Below, piece by piece: positions 1 to 7,969 of a DNA stretch of 36,894 nt. The stretch covers positions 1-36,894 of the forward strand of contig JACCVC010000308.1 in the NCBI GenBank assembly GCA_013698305.1, read 5' to 3'. Within the stretch, counting starts at the first letter, position 1; every line of letters starts with the position of its first letter. This DNA is from Chloroflexia bacterium (lineage in GTDB: Bacteria; Chloroflexota; Chloroflexia; Thermomicrobiales; UBA6265). The notes beneath the pieces are model-generated. The model did not search any database. It saw only the letters and a program-made list of their open reading frames with translations, and was not told where the DNA came from. Position numbers and translations under genes: made by a program.

Positions 1-5
1 AAGGT

Positions 6-1922
6 TTACTCTCCGTCAATGAGGAGGAATGTTGTGGTGCCGTTGACTCCGTCCTCTTGCGTGGATACTGACGCGAGGCCGACGACGTTCGGATACGGAT
101 TCCCCGATGCCTCGGGAGTCGCCACCACGGGATTGAAGAAATCCTCGCACGCTTCGCCGTCAAAATCCTGGTCAAGCTGGAAATTCTCGAACTGGTCCTC
201 GTCGTAGGCTGCCTGGGCGTCTGTCTGCGTGGCATAGTCGCCGCACGAGGGATCAGCGTCGGTAATTCCGGCCCCGAAGGAACCTTCAAGTTGGCTTGCC
301 ATGGACAGCACAACAGGCAGATTGATGTAGGCCACGCTTCCGTAATCGGTCGGGAGCTGATCCATGACGGCAGTGAAATTGGCGTCCTGGGACAAGGGAA
401 ACTCAACAGCGCCCAGGTAGTCGTCCAGGCCGTTGCCTACCGAGATCACCAGCTCGCCGTCGACCACACCGAATTCCGCTCTGTCGGCCACGCCTGTTTC
501 GATGATATCGACCACGCTGACCTGTGAGCCATTGACGTCGCGGGTTTCGATGGCGCCCACGTCACCCATGCCGGCTCCGATGATGAAGGAAATCTTGGAT
601 AGCGCATCCTGGACTGGCACAGGATTGTCGAGCTCGGAGAACATGATCGCGTCGACCGCTGGGGGCGCGCTGCTGTCCATGACCGAGCCTTCCAGCGAAA
701 TCGCGAGACCGAACTCGCCCACCAACTGATCGACGAAGTCGGTCTTCAGATTGAACCCGAGCAATGATTCGGCGCTGGCGAAGTACTCTTCCGGACTGGT
801 GGGAGTTGCGCCGGCAACTGGCGTGGCCAGTGGATCCTCTCCGGCAACACCGCCCGCAAGGAGTAGCGCGAACGTGCTGACAAGACCGGTCGCGTCGATA
901 TTGCTGCCGTTGATGACCAGCAACGCGTTGGAATCAACCCGATCCAGGAACGACCCGTCGAGCGGTGTGATCTCCTCGAATGGAGTGGCATTGGCGATCG
1001 AGCGAGTTTCGAGCCGGAAGCCAGCTTCCTCGGCGGAAAAGCTGAAGGCCGTCCAGGCGTCGAGAGCGTCGAGCGCTCTCTGATCGACATTCCGGGTTAC
1101 TTCTGGCGACGACATTTTCAGCGCTTCGACTGCGGCAGGGCCATTGATGAAACCAAGCGCCAGGTGCTCGGCGGGGAGCATGCCCGTGAGGGACAGGAAG
1201 TTCCCGTTCGTGTCCAGAGCCGGCACGGCACCCGCGGCGGTATCGATGATCGGCTGGATGTCTTCCGCGTAGACTGCCTGAATGGCGTAGTCACCCACCA
1301 GCGCCACCGCGGAGGGCTCGGTGAAGTCGTCTCCGTCTTCCGGAATGTAGGACGTGATCATTACACCGTTGTATTCAGTCGTGGTCACGTCGCCACCGGA
1401 GAACTCGACGTTCATGTCGATGCTTTCCAAGAGTTCCTCGTACTCTTCCTGGACGTTGTCGCTGGTGATGATCAGCGCGTACCCACCGTCGTCAAGGTCC
1501 TGGGTTGCCGAAAGCGGATCGAGGGAGACCTCAGCGACGCTGACATCAGGCGTTTCCGGAATTGACGTGACCACAACGGCGATCTCCGCGCCTTCAGGAA
1601 CGTCCGATGACATGTCATCCATCATCATCTCGTCGCCGAACGTATCGGTGAGGCCGGAGCGCTCCAGCAACTCAGCGGTAAGCTGGGCCTGGGCCGACTC
1701 AAGATCAAAATTTGCGTAGGCGTAGAAAAGCGAGGTTTCGGGAACCACGCTCGCCAACTCCATCGCCCCAGACGACGATCCGGTCTGAGCCTGAACGCTT
1801 TGTGTCGGAGCAATGGCGAGGACGATCAAGGCGACGACCATGGCGAACGTCCAAAATCTGACTGGCAACGAAACTGGAGCACTTTGAACTCTGGCTGGGT
1901 ACATGTCTGAGTTCCTTTGCAT
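6..1922 (-). CDS. Secreted/membrane-anchored DUF3352-family protein with an excalibur-type motif
   Basis: The 638-aa product has an N-terminal hydrophobic stretch (about residues 22-38) followed by VQAQT, which looks like a signal peptide or signal anchor, so it should act outside the cytoplasm. The body (SVVPETSLFYAYANF near the start, then repeated acidic alpha/beta-looking segments) resembles DUF3352 proteins, whose function is unknown. Around residues 557-596 lies a segment with DPSCGDYATQTDAQAAYD and then DQDFDGEACE, matching the excalibur calcium-binding pattern (paired Cys, DxDxDGxxCE). About 40 DUF3352-like residues follow, so the motif looks inserted rather than appended. Start: the frame stays open to 2117, but ATG 1922 has AGGTGG five bases upstream. 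ATG 1904 (AGGA, eight bases) is an equally plausible start. Family confidence is moderate; biochemical function is unknown. Confidence 0.72.
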   Translation of the reverse strand: MQRNSDMYPARVQSAPVSLPVRFWTFAMVVALIVLAIAPTQSVQAQTGSSSGAMELASVVPETSLFYAYANFDLESAQAQLTAELLERSGLTDTFGDEMMMDDMSSDVPEGAEIAVVVTSIPETPDVSVAEVSLDPLSATQDLDDGGYALIITSDNVQEEYEELLESIDMNVEFSGGDVTTTEYNGVMITSYIPEDGDDFTEPSAVALVGDYAIQAVYAEDIQPIIDTAAGAVPALDTNGNFLSLTGMLPAEHLALGFINGPAAVEALKMSSPEVTRNVDQRALDALDAWTAFSFSAEEAGFRLETRSIANATPFEEITPLDGSFLDRVDSNALLVINGSNIDATGLVSTFALLLAGGVAGEDPLATPVAGATPTSPEEYFASAESLLGFNLKTDFVDQLVGEFGLAISLEGSVMDSSAPPAVDAIMFSELDNPVPVQDALSKISFIIGAGMGDVGAIETRDVNGSQVSVVDIIETGVADRAEFGVVDGELVISVGNGLDDYLGAVEFPLSQDANFTAVMDQLPTDYGSVAYINLPVVLSMASQLEGSFGAGITDADPSCGDYATQTDAQAAYDEDQFENFQLDQDFDGEACEDFFNPVVATPEASGNPYPNVVGLASVSTQEDGVNGTTTFLLIDGE

Positions 1923-2028
1923 GGATGCCACCTTGCGGTGAACCGCAGTGGGCAAGTCGGTTGATTTGTACGATTGGGCCCCGGTCTGCGAAGGTGTGGC
2001 TCTGGTGTGCCTGTCATGCCAACTGAAG

Positions 2029-2181
2029 TCAGCGTGACCGATCGTCCTCTTGCTGGATATTGCTGTCGATACCGGTGGCGAGTGACAACACCATGATGAA
2101 TAGCGCGGCCATGACAATGCCCACCGCGACTATGAACCCGAGCGTCAACGCCGAACTCACCAATTCACTCAGAATATCCAT
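2029..2181 (-). CDS. Small single-pass membrane peptide (50 aa)
   Basis: The 50-aa peptide starts MDILSELVSSALTLGF. It has one long hydrophobic helix (about residues 10-36) and a short polar, acidic tail ending QQEDDRSR. The ATG at 2181 is preceded by AGGTGGAG at good spacing, which favours it over longer upstream starts in the same frame. A TATACT -10-like box lies upstream (2241-2246 on the complementary strand) without a convincing -35. It sits about 100 bp upstream of the DUF3352 gene on the same strand and may be cotranscribed with it. I do not recognise a family. A real small membrane protein is likely from the ribosome site and composition, but this is inference. Confidence 0.5.
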   Translation of the reverse strand: MDILSELVSSALTLGFIVAVGIVMAALFIMVLSLATGIDSNIQQEDDRSR

Positions 2182-2277
2182 GGATTCGCTCCACCTGACG
2201 ATCCGATGATCGGCCATCGACCTGACCGATCCATACGCTGAGTATAGACCTTTCGTCGACGATCCGGACACGAGACA

Positions 2278-2309
2278 AGGTATCTGAACACAATCCTGTC
2301 CAGATACCT
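2278..2309 (-). terminator. Inverted repeat downstream of clpB, possible terminator
   Basis: AGGTATCTG (2278-2286) and CAGATACCT (2301-2309) form a perfect 9-bp stem with a 14-nt loop, 22 bp past the clpB stop. On the minus strand the stem is followed by TTGTCTCG, a poor U-tract. It could be a weak terminator or 3'-end stabiliser for clpB mRNA, or an operator for the small gene beyond. Confidence 0.4.
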
Positions 2310-2331
2310 CGTCGAACGAATCGTGGGTTGT

Positions 2332-4941
2332 CTACGCCACGACCTCAGCCGCGGAGAGCTGACCCTGAATGACGAACTCTCCGTTCTCGACCGACAATTC
2401 GACATCCTCGCCCTCCCGAATCTGCCCGCTCAGGAGTCTGAGCGCCAACGGGTCGAGCAGGCGCTTTTGGATGACCCGCTTGAGCGGGCGGGCGCCATAG
2501 GCAGGTTCATACCCCAACGTGATGAGCAGCTCACGAGCTTCGAGGGTGGGGTGCAGCCTCATCCCTCGCTGCGCAAGCCGGCTCGAAAGATCGTCCAACT
2601 GTAGGTCGACGATCTCGCCAATCTGATCGCGCGAGAGTTGGGTAAAGATGATCGTCTCGTCGACGCGGTTGAGAAACTCGGGACGGAAGTTGGCCCGCAG
2701 CGCGTCCATCACCTTGGCCCTGATCTCGGGGACATTTGATTCGTTCATTCCCAGAATCGCCTGTGACCCGAGATTGCTGGTCATGATCACCACCGTGTTG
2801 CGGAAGTCGACCACCCTGCCCTGGCCGTCGGTAAGACGTCCATCATCCAGCACCTGGAGCAGGATGTTGAACACGTCGGGATGTGCCTTCTCGATCTCGT
2901 CGAACAGGATCACGCTGTACGGGCGGCGCCGGATCGCTTCGGAGAGTTGTCCGCCTTCGTCGTACCCGACGTAACCCGGAGGCGCGCCAATGAGGCGGCT
3001 GACGGCATGCTTCTCCATGTACTCCGACATGTCGATGCGGATCATTGCGCCTTCGCTGTCGAACATGAACTCCGCCAGCGCTCGCGCCAACTCGGTCTTG
3101 CCAACGCCGGTTGGACCAAGAAAGATAAAGCTGCCAAGCGGCCGGTTGGGATCGGACAACCCGGCTCGGGATCGGCGAATCGCGTCTGACACTGCCTGGA
3201 TTGCCTCGTCCTGCCCGATGACCCGCCCGTGGAGGCGAGTTTCCATCTGGATCAGTTTTTCGATCTCGCCTTCCATCAGGCGGCTGACCGGAATGCCGGT
3301 CCAACGGCTGACCACGTCGGCTATATCGTCGCTGTCGACCTCTTCCTTGAGGAGCTTGCCGCTGGTTTGGAGCCTGGCGAGCTTTTCCTCCTCCTGCTGC
3401 AAGCGTGCGTCGAGCTCCTTGGCACGGCCATACTGGAGCTCAGCCGCCTTGTTGTAGTCGTAGGCTCGCTGCGCCTGTTCGATCTCCACCCGCAGGTGGT
3501 CCATCTCGTCCCGTAGCTCGGAGATGCTGTTGATTGCCTGACGCTCCTGGTCCCACTTCGAGCGAAGAGCGTCTCGACGCTCCTTGCGATTGGCAAGCTC
3601 CTCCTCAAGGGCCTGGAGGCGGAGGATGGAGTTGGGGTCGGACTCTTTCAGCAGGGCCTCGCGCTCGATCTCGAGCTGCATGATCCGCCGCTCGGCTTCA
3701 TCCAGCTCGACCGGCATCGAGGTGATTTCCATCCGCAGGCGGGAGGCAGCTTCGTCGACGAGGTCGATGGCCTTGTCCGGCAGGAACCGGTCGGAGATGT
3801 AGCGGTCCGACAGGGTTGCCGCGGCGACCAGCGCCGTGTCGAGAATCTTCACCTTGTGGTGGACTTCATATCGGTCGCGCAGGCCGCGGAGGATGGAGAT
3901 CGTGTCTTCCACGCTGGGCTCGCCGACCTGAACCGGCTGGAACCGTCGCTCCAATGCGGCGTCCTTCTCGATGTGCTTGCGGTATTCGTCCAGCGTGGTC
4001 GCGCCGATGGCGTGCAGCTCGCCACGCGCCAGCATCGGCTTGAGCATGTTGGAGGCATCCATCGCTCCTTCGGCAGCGCCCGCGCCCACGACGGTGTGAA
4101 GCTCGTCGATGAAGAGAATGACCTGACCCGCCGCGGACTGAACTTCCTTCAACACCGCCTTGAGGCGCTCCTCGAACTCACCACGGAACTTGGCGCCGGC
4201 GATCAGCGCGCCCAGGTCGAGGGAGACAATGCGCTTGTCCTTGAGCCCCTCCGGAACATCGCCACGAATGATGCGCTGCGCGAGTCCTTCGGCGATCGCT
4301 GTCTTGCCGACGCCGGGTTCACCGATAAGGACAGGGTTGTTTTTGGTTCTGCGTGAGAGCACCTGGATGACCCGGCGGATCTCGTCGTCCCGGCCGATAA
4401 CCGGGTCGAGTTTGCCGTCCCTCGCAAGGTCGGTGAGGTCGCGTCCATATTTCTCCAACGCCTGGTAGGTGGTCTCAGGGTTCTCGTTGGTCACGCGCTG
4501 ATTGCCCCGGATCTCCGTCAGCGCGCCGTATACCCGGTCCTTGCTGATCCCGTGGCGAGAGAGCACGGACGCGGCAGCGGTACGCTCACCCGCCAGAATG
4601 CCCAGGAAAAGATGCTCTGTGCTCAGGTACTCATCACCGAACTGCCCAGCCTCCGTCTCAGCGACCTGGAGCGCCTGTCTGAGCGCAGAACTCACGACCG
4701 CTTCCGCGCTGAACTGAAGCTTCGGCGCACGGTCGACGAGACCTTTTGCCTCGCTCAACAGCTTCGACGGCTCGACGTCAAGCCGCAGAAGGATCTGAGG
4801 GACGATGCCGTCCTCCTGATCGATCAGGGAAACCAGAAGCGCTTCGGGCTCATACTGCGCCAGTGACTTCTGCTGGGTGAGTTGCTGGCCGGCAACAATG
4901 GCCTGCCGGGCCTTATCGGTATAATTCTGGTTGGATGCCAT
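2332..4941 (-). CDS. clpB: ATP-dependent disaggregase ClpB (Hsp104/Hsp100 family)
   Basis: This 869-aa protein is full length for ClpB, the cytosolic AAA+ disaggregase that rescues aggregated proteins together with DnaK/DnaJ/GrpE. Order of parts: N-terminal Clp repeat domain (about 1-145), AAA1 with Walker A GEPGVGKT (about 207-214), the long charged coiled-coil middle domain (about 400-530, rich in E, R, Q and L) that separates ClpB from ClpA/ClpC, then AAA2 with Walker A GPTGVGKT and Walker B ILFDEIEKAH, and a C-terminal D2-small domain. Start: ATG 4941 with AGGAGA eight bases upstream (MASNQNYTDKARQ). Upstream in-frame codons to 5013 lack a ribosome site. It lies 84 bp downstream of hspR on the same strand with no separate promoter seen, so it is probably in the hspR operon and repressed by HspR. 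Confidence 0.97.
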   Translation of the reverse strand: MASNQNYTDKARQAIVAGQQLTQQKSLAQYEPEALLVSLIDQEDGIVPQILLRLDVEPSKLLSEAKGLVDRAPKLQFSAEAVVSSALRQALQVAETEAGQFGDEYLSTEHLFLGILAGERTAAASVLSRHGISKDRVYGALTEIRGNQRVTNENPETTYQALEKYGRDLTDLARDGKLDPVIGRDDEIRRVIQVLSRRTKNNPVLIGEPGVGKTAIAEGLAQRIIRGDVPEGLKDKRIVSLDLGALIAGAKFRGEFEERLKAVLKEVQSAAGQVILFIDELHTVVGAGAAEGAMDASNMLKPMLARGELHAIGATTLDEYRKHIEKDAALERRFQPVQVGEPSVEDTISILRGLRDRYEVHHKVKILDTALVAAATLSDRYISDRFLPDKAIDLVDEAASRLRMEITSMPVELDEAERRIMQLEIEREALLKESDPNSILRLQALEEELANRKERRDALRSKWDQERQAINSISELRDEMDHLRVEIEQAQRAYDYNKAAELQYGRAKELDARLQQEEEKLARLQTSGKLLKEEVDSDDIADVVSRWTGIPVSRLMEGEIEKLIQMETRLHGRVIGQDEAIQAVSDAIRRSRAGLSDPNRPLGSFIFLGPTGVGKTELARALAEFMFDSEGAMIRIDMSEYMEKHAVSRLIGAPPGYVGYDEGGQLSEAIRRRPYSVILFDEIEKAHPDVFNILLQVLDDGRLTDGQGRVVDFRNTVVIMTSNLGSQAILGMNESNVPEIRAKVMDALRANFRPEFLNRVDETIIFTQLSRDQIGEIVDLQLDDLSSRLAQRGMRLHPTLEARELLITLGYEPAYGARPLKRVIQKRLLDPLALRLLSGQIREGEDVELSVENGEFVIQGQLSAAEVVA

Positions 4942-5025
4942 AGTATGGATTCTCCTGTAATGAATGTGCGCCGTATGTCCACTTCCATTGTGCGTCAAGA
5001 AGGTTGCTGGCACATTTAGGTGGGA

Positions 5026-5400
5026 TTATGGCCGTCGAGAGTCTCGCACCTGTTGCTGGTCGAGGTATCCGAGCTTTATCAGCACGTCATCGATCTCCGC
5101 GACCCACGATTTCGCCGAAGGTGATCTCTGCAGATTGAGCCGCAGGGCACGAAGCGCGTAAGTCAACTCGAGCACAATCTGCACGCCGGCAAGATTGAGA
5201 CCCCGCTGTTCGACCAGGTACTTGACCTGTCGCAAGCGCTCAATGTCCTCGTCAGAATAGAGGCGAAGATTGCCCGACGTGCGTGAGGGAGCGATCAAGC
5301 CCTCACGCTCGTATTTTCGCAAGGTCTGCGGATGCATCTCCACCAACCTGGCGGCAACGCTGATAACAAACAGCGGTTCTGAGTATCCCGGGCTCATCAT
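5026..5400 (-). CDS. hspR: HspR-type MerR-family heat shock repressor
   Basis: The 124-aa MerR-family DNA-binding protein has the HspR signature: VISVAARLVEMHPQTLRKYE, then the wing GLIAPSRTSGNLRLYSDEDI, followed by a dimerisation helix (LRQVKYLVEQRGLNLAGVQ). HspR represses dnaK and clpB operons by binding HAIR inverted repeats, with DnaK as corepressor in studied actinobacteria. Start: adjacent ATGs at 5400 and 5397 behind GGAGG. The frame is open to 5571, but that extension runs through the promoter and is rejected. hspR precedes clpB in a likely bicistronic operon. A HAIR-like repeat sits on its own promoter (5434-5463), indicating autorepression. The C-terminus (LGYLDQQQVRDSRRP) is polar. 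Confidence 0.93.
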   Translation of the reverse strand: MMSPGYSEPLFVISVAARLVEMHPQTLRKYEREGLIAPSRTSGNLRLYSDEDIERLRQVKYLVEQRGLNLAGVQIVLELTYALRALRLNLQRSPSAKSWVAEIDDVLIKLGYLDQQQVRDSRRP

Positions 5401-5433
5401 CGCAAGGCTCCCTCCGTCAATACGTATAGTCGA

Positions 5434-5463
5434 ATAATACTTCTTGATACGATTCATGTCAAC
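5434..5463 (-). promoter_or_regulatory. hspR-clpB promoter overlapped by a HAIR-like operator
   Basis: On the minus strand a -35 TTGACA (5457-5462) and a -10 TATTAT (5434-5439) are separated by 17 bp, close to a consensus sigma-70 promoter. The plus strand carries CTTGA (5443-5447), 11 bp, then TCAAC (5459-5463). This is the spacing of the HAIR element (CTTGAGT-N7-ACTCAAG), with outer arms kept and inner GT/AC positions degenerate. The repeat covers the -35 and most of the spacer, so HspR bound there would block polymerase. Confidence 0.7.
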
Positions 5464-5509
5464 TTTTGGCCTTCCGAGGATCGGTTCCAACCAACCTGCG
5501 CGGTTACGG

Positions 5510-5538
5510 TTGAGCCGAAGGCGCCGGTGGTGGATAAT
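5510..5538 (+). promoter_or_regulatory. Putative promoter for the phospholipid gene pair
   Basis: TTGAGC (5510-5515), a 17-bp spacer and GATAAT (5533-5538) lie 55 bp upstream of the TTG start at 5593, in the divergent region shared with hspR. Both boxes match sigma-70 consensus in four to five of six positions. Confidence 0.45.
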
Positions 5539-5592
5539 CGCGACACGCGATGCCCGTCGATTCGCTTTCACGCATGAGGAGAAGAGCGCATC

Positions 5593-6240
5593 TTGGCTAA
5601 CCTGATCACTGTGGCGCGCCTCGTTCTACTCTTCTTCGTGATCTGGCTCATCTACGTTGGCAATGCACGAGTGGTGACTGCCTGCATGGTGTTGATTGCG
5701 CTCGTATTTGCGAGCGATGGTCTCGACGGATGGGTGGCCCGCAAGCGAAACTCGACTTCCTCGTTCGGGGCGGTATTCGATATTATGGGTGACAGGATCG
5801 TAGAAAATGCGCTCTGGGTTATATTCGCCGATCTCGACCTGATTCCGGTGTGGATTCCATTGCTGGTATTGACTCGAGGCTTCATTGTGGATGGACTGCG
5901 ATCGCTGTCCTACTCCGACGGCATGACGCCATTCGGTGAAAACAACATGATGCGGTCCGTCTTCACCGAATGGCTCACTGCTGGGAGGTTTATGCGAGGC
6001 TTCTTTGGTTGGGCCAAGGCAGCAGGCTTCGTGTTTCTGACCGGGCTGGCCGGGTATGAACGGCTGGACACCACCGATACGCTGCTCGGCGAGTTATATA
6101 CAAAGGACTGGTACATCTTGTTCGGGTGGGCGCTGGTGTGGTCGGCGGTGGCGTTGACAATCGTGCGTGGAATTCCGGTGATGATCGACGCGGTGGGATA
6201 CTTCAAGGAAACCAATGGCAACCCGACCTCGAGCAGATGA
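5593..6240 (+). CDS. CDP-alcohol phosphatidyltransferase (PgsA/PIS-like)
   Basis: This 215-aa integral membrane enzyme should transfer a phosphatidyl group from a CDP-lipid to an alcohol. The whole CDP-alcohol phosphotransferase signature is present: D42-xx-D45-G46-xx-A49-R50-x8-G59-xxx-D63-xxx-D67 (SDGLDGWVAR... GAVFDIMGD), which holds the catalytic aspartate and the metal site. Several hydrophobic helices fit the usual six-pass fold. The start is TTG, with GAGGAGAAG upstream. The nearby ATG at 5574 is out of frame. The acceptor (glycerol-3-phosphate, inositol phosphate or other) cannot be read from sequence. It overlaps by 26 bp the acyltransferase that follows, an arrangement reminiscent of the mycobacterial pgsA1-patA pair for phosphatidylinositol mannosides, but no mannosyltransferase follows here. 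Confidence 0.85.
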   Translation: MANLITVARLVLLFFVIWLIYVGNARVVTACMVLIALVFASDGLDGWVARKRNSTSSFGAVFDIMGDRIVENALWVIFADLDLIPVWIPLLVLTRGFIVDGLRSLSYSDGMTPFGENNMMRSVFTEWLTAGRFMRGFFGWAKAAGFVFLTGLAGYERLDTTDTLLGELYTKDWYILFGWALVWSAVALTIVRGIPVMIDAVGYFKETNGNPTSSR

Positions 6241-7366
6241 AGACGCAAGCGTTCAGGAGGCAGACAGCGCTGCGTCCGAGGATCCGACTCCGCGCATCAA
6301 GTTCAGACCCCAATTCCGCAAGGAAGAGCGTCGCGAATTCCGGTATTGGCTGAGCATCGCCATTGCCGTGTTCTTCTCCTGGGCGTTTTGGCTGATACCG
6401 GGGCCAGTTCGCGGATGGTTCGCCGATCGGTGCGGCGACATGTTTTATCGGAGCAGCAAGACCTACCCGGACAACGTAGGTTCCAATGTCGAAACAGTCA
6501 TGCTGCATGCCGGTACGAATCAGGATCGGGAGATCATCGTTCGGTCAGTTTTTCGAAACTCCGCACGCAACTTCATGGACCTGATCACGATGCCGCGACA
6601 ATCGAACAAGGCTTTTCTCAATTCGGTGAGGCTGGTCTCTGGAAGCTGGGCTACCCTCGATGAGGCGATCGCAGCAGGAAAGGGCGGCATCCTGTTTACC
6701 GGGCACGTCGGCTGCTTCGACTTTATCGGCCAGGCGATCTCCGCACGAGGGTACAAGCTGACGGTGGTGACTGGGCGCACGACTTCGCGGTTCATCTTCG
6801 ACGGCGTCACCTACCTGAGGGGCGCGCGAGGCGCGACGATGGTAGAGCCGACACCCTCTGGCGTTCGGAGCGTGGTGAAGGCATTGAGGCGCAACGAGTT
6901 CGCCGTCTTCGTTACCGACCGAGACTTTTTTCAGAACGGCATGGATGCCACGTTCATGGGGGTAGACACCACGCTCCCACCGGGCGCAATCAGGATCGCG
7001 AGGGAAACCGGAGCGCCGCTTATCTCGATCTTCACTCGCCGGGTGAAATCGGGTCATGAGCTAAGAATCGGTCAGCCATTCCATGTGCGAAAAACGGACG
7101 ACATGCAGGCCGATCTGGCAGAAGGGATGAAATCCCTGGTGGCGGAACTGGAGTCGGGGATCAGCGCCTCACTGGATCAGTGGGCCATGTTTCAGCGGGT
7201 GTGGAGCGATGTCGATCGGGTGCCGATCCGAGTGTTCCCAGTCGGCTCGCCGCTCGAAAGCGAACTGCTGGAGCGGGTAGCGTCGGCCCTGCCTGAACGG
7301 GAAACTCGTCCCGCAAAACGTGAACACCAGTCATCCGTCACGTCCACCGACGATGTAAAGAGCTAG
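6215..7366 (+). CDS. Lysophospholipid acyltransferase family protein (LpxL/HtrB/PatA-like)
   Basis: The 383-aa protein starts with a polar, acidic tail, has a membrane-associated helix (about residues 44-61, WLSIAIAVFFSWAFWLIP), then the acyltransferase core. The catalytic H-x4-D motif is GHVGCFD (H164, D169). Downstream blocks (FVTDRDFF, LPPGAIRIARETGAPLI) match the LpxL/HtrB/PatA branch of the LPLAT superfamily, which transfers an acyl chain to a glycolipid or lysophospholipid at the membrane face. The gene begins inside the end of the CDP-alcohol phosphatidyltransferase gene (ATG 6215, AAGGAA upstream), so the two are translationally coupled and likely act on one lipid. Its TAG stop shares CTAG with the convergent yajQ stop. 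The C-terminal 30 residues are polar. The substrate is unknown. Confidence 0.82.
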   Translation: MATRPRADEDASVQEADSAASEDPTPRIKFRPQFRKEERREFRYWLSIAIAVFFSWAFWLIPGPVRGWFADRCGDMFYRSSKTYPDNVGSNVETVMLHAGTNQDREIIVRSVFRNSARNFMDLITMPRQSNKAFLNSVRLVSGSWATLDEAIAAGKGGILFTGHVGCFDFIGQAISARGYKLTVVTGRTTSRFIFDGVTYLRGARGATMVEPTPSGVRSVVKALRRNEFAVFVTDRDFFQNGMDATFMGVDTTLPPGAIRIARETGAPLISIFTRRVKSGHELRIGQPFHVRKTDDMQADLAEGMKSLVAELESGISASLDQWAMFQRVWSDVDRVPIRVFPVGSPLESELLERVASALPERETRPAKREHQSSVTSTDDVKS

Positions 7367-7854
7367 CGATAGTTCACGAACTGCAATGCTACCGGCCAGT
7401 CGCCCGACTTGAGTTCCTGGATGACTTCTTGTAGTTCGTCGCGGCTTTTGGCCTGCACCCGGATGGTGTCTGCCTGGATCTGCGGCTTCGCTTTCTTGAA
7501 GGTGTCCCGGATGTGTTTGGATATCTGCTTGGCGATGTCGTCCGGAATGCCTTCCTTGAGTTTCACGACCTGGCGATAGCGGGCGCCGGAGGCTTCCTCC
7601 TCTGTCTGGTAGTCGAGGATCTTGAGCGAGAGCTTTCGACCAATGAGCTTGGACTCGATGATGTCCTTGACCGCGCCCAGGCTGTACTCGGACTGCGTGG
7701 TTATCGTAAACTGATTGTCGGATTCATCGATCTCCGTGTTGGTATCCTTGAGGTCAAACCTCGTACGAATCTCGCGCCCCGCCTGGTCGAGCGCGTTGCG
7801 GAGTTCCTGCTGGTCGAAGCGTGAGACAATGTCAAAAGATGCTGCGCTGGCCAT
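7363..7854 (-). CDS. yajQ: YajQ family nucleotide-binding protein
   Basis: At 163 aa, this is the normal length for YajQ (DUF520), a soluble protein with two ferredoxin-like domains. Members bind nucleotides and RNA, and a Xanthomonas homologue binds cyclic di-GMP; the role here is unknown. Recognisable blocks are the N-terminal SFDIVSRFDQQELRNALDQA, RTRFDLKDT, ILDYQ, VVKLKEGIPDDIAKQI and the C-terminal SGDWPVALQFVNYR. Start: ATG 7854 with AAGGATGG upstream, preferred over in-frame codons to 7920. A TGGTATACA extended -10-like box lies upstream (7896-7901 complement). The gene converges on the acyltransferase gene with overlapping stop codons. Confidence 0.93.
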   Translation of the reverse strand: MASAASFDIVSRFDQQELRNALDQAGREIRTRFDLKDTNTEIDESDNQFTITTQSEYSLGAVKDIIESKLIGRKLSLKILDYQTEEEASGARYRQVVKLKEGIPDDIAKQISKHIRDTFKKAKPQIQADTIRVQAKSRDELQEVIQELKSGDWPVALQFVNYR

Positions 7855-7969
7855 TAATCCATCCTTTTGTACGAGATCCACCGCATTTCCCGGAGTGTAT
7901 ACCACAGGTGAGGGAGCCATGTCGGAGACGAGTGCTTGATGCCTGGCTTGCAGGGGATGAAACTATCAG

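Noticed and set aside
1923..2117. 65-residue N-terminal extension of the DUF3352 protein
   Set aside because: Composition is atypical (many C, W, H, R) and precedes the signal peptide; good ribosome sites lie at 1922 and 1904.
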